Positions 57,150 through 64,000 of a stretch of DNA of 64,000 bases are shown here, one piece after another. The position numbers and the translations under genes were made by a program. The notes below the pieces were generated by a model. That model did not search any database. It was given only the letters and a program-made list of their open reading frames with translations, and was not told where the DNA came from. Source of the DNA: Adineta vaga (taxonomy: Eukaryota; Rotifera); NCBI GenBank assembly GCA_021613535.1, contig CP075497.1:12772001-12836000 (forward strand), given 5' to 3'. Every line of letters starts with the position of its first letter. The stretch's first letter is position 1.

Positions 57150-58979
57150 TAACACAGTATTATTTGTTATCTATCGATTCATCATCATATTTGATAATGA
57201 AGGAAGCTTTTTATGAAAAATTGGAAGTTTTTTTGAATGATTTGGATGCTAAACGACAAGCAAAGTACTTGATAAAAACTGAAACATATGAAAAAATTCT
57301 TCAAGTACTTACAACTGAAGCAAAACTCGATGCTCAATTCAAGTTTTGGGCTAAAAAAACGTTTCTTTGTTGTTAAAACTAATGGTCAGTTTATCGTACA
57401 TTCAATCAACGAGAAATTACCCGTGGTAAAATATGAAGATCTATTTGAAACTGTTCATGAATGTCATTTATCGGTTGGGCATATGGGACATGACAAAACA
57501 TGGCATGAAGTAGATAATCCTTCATTTGTTTTTTTTAAATGTGTATTTGAAATTAAGGTTAAACGACGATATGCTCAAATACCACTTGAATTAATTAAAT
57601 TATATATTAGTTTATGTGATGAATGTACATCAAGAAAAACCTTTCCTAAAGCAATTATTGGAAAACCAATAATATCTATTGGTTTTATGATTCGATTACA
57701 AATGGATCTCATTGATATGAGAAGTACTGAATTCGATAATTATAAATGGATATTTCATGGCAAAGATCATTTCTCGAAGTATTCGTGGTTATTCCCAATG
57801 GTATCTAAAGAAGCAATTAATGTTGCAAATATATCAAAGTCAATCTTCTATCAATTTGGTCCACCAAGAATTCTTCAGTCAGACAACGGCCGTGAGTTTA
57901 CGGCCAAAATTATTACAGATTTAGCAAAAATCTGGCCAGGTTTAATGATAATTAACGGACGTCCACAACACCCTCAATCCCAAGGGCTGGTGGAACGGGG
58001 AAATTCCGTTGTTCAACAAATACTTGGCAAGTGGTTAAGCGCAAACAATTCGTCAGATTGGCCGTCTGCACTTGGTTCAGTGATGCTAGCAATTAATACT
58101 AGCATAGCAAAAAGTATCAACAAAACTCCTTTTGAAGTTGTATTTGGCCAAGCGCCACGTGCAGACAATGATACATGGAAATCCATTTTTACTCAAGAAC
58201 AAGGTAATACTAATGAAATTATTTTAGAAGAAAACTTACCTGATGAAATTGCAAATACAATTAAAGAAACTGACGATGGTAGTTATGAATTAATTGCTAG
58301 TGAAAGTAATGGTTATAATGATTCATCAAATACAAATAAAGAAATAATTAATGTTGAACATCAAACTATGGATCAATGCTGTAATAATGTAGATCAAGAA
58401 GTTGCTGTTGATCATGAAGAATGTGTTGGTGGAAATGGGTCAATCATTGATGGTGCTGATTTAAATCTCCAGTTGAAGCCGAATGATCGGCATCGACGTG
58501 TTAGAGAAGAAGCTGAAGAATCATACCTCAAAAATGCACAATCGCAATTAGTTAAATTTAAAATGAATTTAGCTAAACGACAATGAACATATGTTATTGG
58601 TGATATTGTTGGTTTAAAAGTTTCAGACGTTGATCGTACAAACACTTCATCTACAGTTTTACCTTGTAAAATAGTTGACAAATCTTCCCATGATAATCAA
58701 ATATTGTATACAGTTGCTACCGTAAATGGTATTATAAAAGAACGGTTTGATCAAATGTCATTTTTAGATCTTACCACATCCAACTTTGCATCATTACGTT
58801 CTCTTAGTACTGATCAATTACCAACAATTAGTTTTATTGCAGCTAGTAAAGTTTATACGAATTTTAAATCACTAGAAACTTGCAAGTATTTGGGCAATTG
58901 TAGCACGAATCGGTGTTATTGCAAGAAGAATAATCGAAAATGCTGTACGAAATGTCACAGCGATAATCATTCAAAATGA
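57150..58979 (+). pseudogene. KRBA2-like integrase protein, inactivated
   Basis: The order is that of the animal KRBA2-like proteins derived from integrase-type transposable elements. The N-terminal region (MKEAFYEKLEVFLNDLDAKR) precedes an H2C2-type zinc-binding segment (HECHLSVGHMGHDKTWHE, LCDECTSRK). The integrase core has Asp in RLQMDLIDMR, Asp in ILQSDNGREF and Glu in QGLVERGN. The C-terminus has a Cys-rich motif (CYCKKNNRKCCTKC). An extra A in the poly-A run at about 57353-57359 shifts the frame, and a TGA at 58584 cuts off the last third. The catalytic triad is complete but the gene is broken. It is probably a relic of an integrase-bearing element or a domesticated copy. Confidence 0.75.
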
Positions 58980-59618
58980 AAATAAATACCTAACACAGCA
59001 ATAAACCATTTTAATGTTTCCACTTCGAACTATAAAAATGAGTATGATCTTTTCTTCTTCTTCATTTTATATTCATTTCTATATAATTACTCTATGTAAA
59101 TACAATTATTAAATAGAACGATTGACATTTATGAGAAAATTTATATGAAAGACTCATGTTGATACCAGTGTGAATCTATTCTTGACATTTGATAGCTCCT
59201 ATTTTTCATAAATGACTGTACGTCTAAAATACTATAATTAATCATAAAACAACAAATGAGTTAGTTGTGTATGACGACGAAAAAAAGATGATTTTACGAA
59301 CAATTCAATATTAATGAACTATGGCATGAATGAAGAAGTTTTTCCTGAGTAATTGTCGAAAAATTTCAATTATATCAAACATTGATTCCTCTTGAGTCAA
59401 CGAACATACATAAATAGAGAGTATACTCACTGCCAACACAGAAATATCCATATGAAGAGGTAATTGGCGACGTACGCATAAACAGTCTTTAAATTAAAGT
59501 ACTACCAGTTTGGTTTTTGGATTCAGTCCTACCACAGTAGTTAGACGGATTAACTTATCTCATCGGAATCTAATTTCAGTGTCGCTCACTCGTGCACACC
59601 AGTACTCTCGGGATACCA
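58980..59618. other. gene-free DNA
   Basis: AT-rich sequence; no supported gene, RNA or repeat. Confidence 0.35.
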
Positions 59619-59885
59619 AGTCCGTGGAAGCAAAACAGAAGCAATGCTGCTTAACTCAAACCCGCTGAGTGCACGGGCGTCTTGAAAATGCATAAAAAAG
59701 AAAACGAAGCACTAGTATCCTATCGTTGAGCAAAGGCACACAAGGTCGGCGACAAAAAGAAAACAGACGGACACAGAGTCCGTGGAAGCAAAACAGAAGC
59801 AATGCTGCTAAACTCAAACCCGCTGAGTGCACGGGCGTCTTGAAAATGCATAAAAAAGAAAACGAAGCACTAGTATCCTATCTTT
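59619..59885. repeat. 158-bp-period tandem duplication
   Basis: 59619-59729 and 59777-59885 are near identical (two or three mismatches), starting AGTCCGTGGAAGCAAAACAG and ending CACTAGTATCCTATC. A different 47-bp spacer separates them. The unit is locally GC-richer than its surroundings. It does not match 5S rRNA, tRNA, U1-U6 or SRP RNA as I know them. Confidence 0.65.
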
Positions 59886-62800
59886 GAAAAAACAGATATC
59901 ACGTTGTGTGCGTTGTATCGGAACGATCCGTAGGGAAAATTGATAGCTTTGAGTGAAAAATCTTTGATGATGGCTGTTGTAGCTGGCTGTGTTTTGTGTG
60001 TTTAATCATGGGTTCATGCATGTCTTTTCTAGTGTTGGTTATCCTTCAAAGCATCGTTTGTTTTTTTTTGTAAAATACGCAGCGTTCTGTGATCGTTCGT
60101 TTTCATTTTGTTGTAGTTTGTTTTGGTATAAGATACATGAAAGATTCACTTCAATGCACACAGTTATAATTATGAAGTAAGGTTTGCAGATTGATGTGAA
60201 GAAAAATGCGTAGAGTGGACGAGAATAAGAAAGAACATGCTCGAAAGGTATATCTATGGGAATAAACGAATCGTTAGGAAGAAGAAGAAAGAAGCTTGAT
60301 GATGAGTTAGAAATGTATTCGAAACTGTGCACTATCAAAGAATGATTTTAGTCCGCTTCGTTCTCGTCATGCATCCTCTTTGCATAAATATTGATTTCAT
60401 GAAGCATGAGAAGGGTTTAAACTAAGGTGAGCATTCACCATAAGTATACAAATGTGACTTTCTATCGTAAACAACCAGTAAACGTTGATGATTGGTTACA
60501 TATGATTTTTATGTAAGACCACTTAACAAAGTTAATAAAAAATATTGCAGTTCAAGAAAAGAGATTTGAGAACTAGTATTTCGTATTATGTACTATTCAT
60601 TGAATAAGAGGGTTACTTGAAATTTATATCATTTAATGCATATAAATTCTTGTTGTATCTTGTTATTCAAATATGCATTGTCCCTAGTCAAGTAAATAAT
60701 TTAAGCTTGAACGCAGAAAGACACCTGTTCCACCGAGTTGTTTTACCGAAACTTTCTTTCTTTACTTGATCATCTCAACCGAAATGCACACCTTCTAAGA
60801 GAAGCAATTTTGTAGAACAATGTTTGGCTAAACGTGTCTTCAAAACTAGTGGACCTTACTTAAACAAATTAAAATATACAATTTTGTCAAAACATCTCGA
60901 GACAACTAACTTGCAACAAAGTGGGACCTTAAGAAACGGAAGTTGGAAGAAATATTGCTAAAATAAAGTAAGAGTGCATTTCATCCATAAAAACTAAAAT
61001 GGTACTTTTACAAAATTGTTCATCTTGAATCTTTTTCAAATGTCTCGCTGTCAATGACACATTCTATTTAAATAGATGAAAACCATACCATTTGATAGAG
61101 TGTCTCAAGATGAATCATTTGAAATAATGCAAAGGCTTAACAGACAGGTATTGAGAGAAATGTCATCAAAATACGGAGAGGCTCATTTATTCTGGAACAC
61201 CCGTTATCACAGCCCAATAGAAAGCTATTACAGAATCATGGGTGCATATCGGCAGGAAAAAAACAAATCTGCAGCTAATGTTTCCTTTGTAAACAGGACT
61301 CTATGACATTTGAATTCAGAATGAATTGAAAATGAAAAAAGGAATAATATTTTTCACACAACCCTAGATATATGAATTGAAACAAACCAAAGATTTTTAT
61401 TCAGCAAAGACAGTCTATCTTATATGCACCTGATGCTACTAACAATTTTTAGCATTCTCTCTCATGATTTTAATCCTCTCATCAGACACTGACAAAACAT
61501 ACTTGCATTACTACCAAAATTGAGTTAACATAATCATTTATTAATATACGAAAAGATCGATGTACATAAGCGTATAATTTCATACACCCTTAATCTTGCA
61601 GAGGTCGGATCTATGGATCTTTGAGTTTTTATTTGTTATACAGTATAGATACTATAAAAACCTGTTAAAATCCAAAGATACGAAGACCCGGTCTGTTCAC
61701 AGTTAGGGATACATGCAAGCGTACATATATGCATGTTTTTGTATGTATATATTTATATACATATACATATGTACAAATTATTATGAAAACCCATTGACCC
61801 ATGATTTCAGTTTGAAATGAATTCGTTTTTTTCCTGTAAGTCAGAAAGAATTCAAATAGACCATTGTATGAGTTCCGGGTAGTGACTATTATTGTCCTGT
61901 TTTGGAAATCGTACTTCTGGTATCAAAGTACTAAATATTTAAAGTGGATGCAATACAGACTCCATTTTATCTCAATTCATACGGTCATCCTCATGTCCTA
62001 GTATATGAACGTACCCTTATATGAATGGATTGGAAAATACTTTTTGAATATCTTTGAAAACAACTATGTCTATAGTTCGGTTCATTTGAACGGAGTCCAT
62101 GAGCCTGAGCCTGTCTGCCGCTAATATTGGTCAGAAAGAGCATTCAATTCTGCATCGCTTCGTTAAAGAACCATTATTTCTTCGATGCAGGTCGTTCCAT
62201 CGAGGATGCGATTTCTCTCTTCTAGAACCATTAATTGCTTTTAAATCAAACATTAATCAAGATTTTACGATGTATTTTCCATGCGGCCCGATTCGTATTC
62301 TGTATCATGCAGATATTAGAGATTTATTCCTTTTTAGAATTTATCTGTTTATTTATTTTCAAAATATGTAGAAATACATAAGCATACATCCTAATAATTA
62401 CAGTATATATATATATATATAGAGAGAGAGAGACCACAAAAAAATGATGTCACGAATTAAAGACAGTATAAGTGAAAGAAGTAATAGCTAAATCAAAGTA
62501 GAGAAAGAAGGAAAATGAGAAGATAGATGGTATGCGACAGGCGGCGCCTGTAATAATATCATATATTCGTTAAATAAAGTCCGTAGGTATTCTGTTGGTA
62601 TTGTTTACGATTGATAAAAAAATAATATATAAAAGTTATTGCTAAGTCAGATAATTTACATAAATTTATCTTGTAGCTTGTTCAGATAGCTCTGCTACCG
62701 GAAATAAGTGCGTTATCATAGTCATTTTTATAATCTTATTTTCAGTTTTAGGAACACGAATAGAGAAACATCGATGTTTAAAACTTATGTTAGTAGCGAA

Positions 62801-62984
62801 AATGATTATATAAAGATTAGAATAAGCGCGTGGATGATATAATATTCATAAAAATAGAGAAAAGAAATTAGAAATATATCGAATACTGACAGAAAAAAAT
62901 TGATTAAATATAAATAAGTAAAAGTTTGTAATTGATCAACAGTTTTTTTCTTTCATAAAATGTCTTTAACAAATGTTGTTTGCT
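59886..62984. other. gene-free DNA with simple repeats
   Basis: About 3 kb without a supported gene. Alternating purine-pyrimidine (GTATGTATATATTTATATAC-like) lies near 61739-61770 and a (TA)n(GA)n microsatellite at 62404-62432. A short forward frame at 61076-61306 is not supported. Confidence 0.35.
62404..62432. repeat. (TA)n(GA)n microsatellite
   Basis: About 17 bp of alternating TA followed by about 12 bp of GA. Confidence 0.8.
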
Positions 62985-63306
62985 TTATATACAACAACAG
63001 CGAGAACCAGTAGGATTATCACACGCATCAGGATCACCACTGCCATCACCACTGCCATCACCAGGACAATTACCACTCAGAATAACATCACCGCAAGTAC
63101 TACTGCTAATAGCACAATAATCATTACAACTCTTGCCACTGAGAGTGCATTTAGTTTTATCATCACAAGTGGCCAATTTTCCTGTTGTGGTAGTTGTGGT
63201 TGTGGTTGTGGTTGTGGTTGTGGTTGTGGTGGTGGTAGTAGTTGTGATTAGTGTTGCTGTTGTCAAGGTACTAGTTACGGGTGTAACAGTACTACTGGTC
63301 GTATCT
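62985..63306 (-). CDS. poly-Thr, Cys-rich secreted-type protein (3' exon)
   Basis: The last exon begins after a TTTAG acceptor near 63307 and runs to the stop at 62985. It encodes a Thr/Ser-rich stretch (TTSSTVTPVTSTLTTATLIT), then more than 20 Thr in a row coded by mixed ACA/ACC codons. A Cys-rich end follows (CDDKTKCTLSGKSCNDYC, SSTCGDV, GDGSGDGSGDPDAC, RCCCI). The Thr tract suggests dense O-glycosylation, as in mucin-like linkers, and the Cys-rich end a small extracellular domain. The signal-peptide exon should lie upstream (above 63310) but was not identified with confidence. Confidence 0.55.
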
Positions 63307-64000
63307 AAAGTTTAAATCAAAAGTAATACAGTAATAGATGGATGCAAAAGTCGCAATGTGAGTAAAAGAAAGAGTATTTCATCGCATTCAGGATTCATTT
63401 TACCGATTAACGACAGACTAAATGATCTAGAACTTGAGCTTATATATTGCTGCTATACTCGCGCTTGTGCTTGTCTTTTTTCATCTTGATTGTGAAAAAA
63501 TAAATATTTGAAACATAGTAGAAGGTGAATGATTTTCTAGTCAGAGATTTCTGATTATTATACAAAGAATGGCACATGTAAAACATATCCAGAAAAAGAA
63601 CAAATTTTAGGAGAGGAACAAATAACAAGATCTATTTAGATCCGAATGCGCTGATTATTCAACACTTCTGATACTGCTGACTTGCTTTGATACCTTAGAG
63701 GTGTTAGTGTGCTTTCTATATTCATTGAAATTTTCATTTCGAAACAAATCAAACTATTTCCTATACATTCTCGGAAAGCGCTAATAAACGAAAAAATGGG
63801 TCAACATTGAAATCGATAATTGTTCACATGCATTGTTGAGCTCATCTGTAAGTAGCGAAAGGACAAGTTTTTTTTGCATAAACAACGTTTGATTTATTTG
63901 ATTCTATCGCAATATATGGAATTCAAAGCGGATGATTACTTTACTAGAACCAGAAGAGAGGATTTCATTAGGAGTATGCTCTTATTCTGTCTGTCAATTC
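63307..64000. other. no gene resolved; may hold 5' exons of the poly-Thr gene
   Basis: AT-rich. A short minus-strand frame near 63400-63320 with hydrophobic content could be the signal-peptide exon, but no clean donor was found. Confidence 0.3.

Noticed and set aside
59619-59729. 5S rRNA, tRNA or spliceosomal RNA in the tandem unit
   Set aside because: No A/B box pair, no 5S internal control region and no match to U1-U6 sequences as I know them.
61076-61306. 76-residue forward frame starting MKTIPFDRVSQDESFEIMQR
   Set aside because: Composition is coding-like, but no domain, splice signals or neighbouring exons support it.
62099-62371. 90-residue forward frame
   Set aside because: Lies in AT-rich DNA next to a microsatellite, with no recognisable domain.
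62536-62556. GC-rich near-palindrome ACAGGCGGCGCCTGT
   Set aside because: Single short occurrence with an imperfect centre; expected by chance often enough.
63180-63245. GTGGTTGTGG run as an interstitial telomere repeat
   Set aside because: It is the antisense of the poly-Thr codons of the secreted protein and keeps that reading frame.
1-64000. CRISPR array, bacterial operons, riboswitches or ribosome binding sites
   Set aside because: No regularly spaced direct repeats of CRISPR type; genes carry spliceosomal introns, so the DNA is eukaryotic.

Overview
The window looks like nuclear DNA of a bdelloid rotifer, probably a Rotaria-like species. The evidence is an AT-rich genome, very short GT-AG introns (about 50-100 bp), several mono-ADP-ribosyltransferase (ART) genes of the TPR-fused and free kinds, FG-GAP and NHL repeat proteins, F-box fragments, a divergent class A GPCR, and enzyme genes of bacterial or fungal flavour beside animal genes. 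The species call is inference; no search was possible.

Layout. 1-9.4 kb is accessory and repeat-rich: the 3' exons of a serine-rich gene, a CMC/EnSpm-type transposase gene, a cluster of palindromes and a foldback element, a decayed coding region split by a small hAT-like element, and long gene-free DNA. 9.4-21.9 kb is gene-poor: a GT32-type glycosyltransferase, an F-box-like fragment, a secreted protein packed with N-glycosylation sequons, a broken ORF, a three-exon GPCR, and several kb with nothing recognisable. 21.9-53 kb is gene-dense: an ART-TPR gene, a decayed ART-TPR paralogue split by a 4.27-kb pogo/Tigger-like transposon at a TA site, an ART gene that splices in frame to a transmembrane segment and an FG-GAP ectodomain, an inverted pair of small secreted proteins with strongly conserved upstream DNA, a GH9-like protein lacking its catalytic residues, an alpha/beta hydrolase, a small heat-shock protein, an MDR-SDR fusion dehydrogenase, a GRE2-like reductase, an SLC5 transporter, a small bacterial-like secreted protein and an NHL pseudogene. 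53-64 kb decays again: F-box pseudogene, small GPI-type protein, KRBA2-like integrase pseudogene, tandem duplication, long empty DNA and a poly-Thr secreted protein.

Two things stand out. First, the exons at 30952-34469 join with consistent phase at all three junctions into one 1,069-residue reading frame: cytosolic ART, one membrane span, 14 FG-GAP repeats. This would be a receptor-like ADP-ribosyltransferase, an architecture I do not know as described. Second, nearly every wider intergenic gap between 23.6 and 53 kb holds one short G-rich inverted repeat (GGGTGTGGGTG-like arms, 15-30 bp loop) resembling the TGTGGG telomere unit I recall for Adineta; I saw none outside that interval.

Exon boundaries were read by eye from GT-AG signals and codon phase; no alignment or RNA evidence was available.
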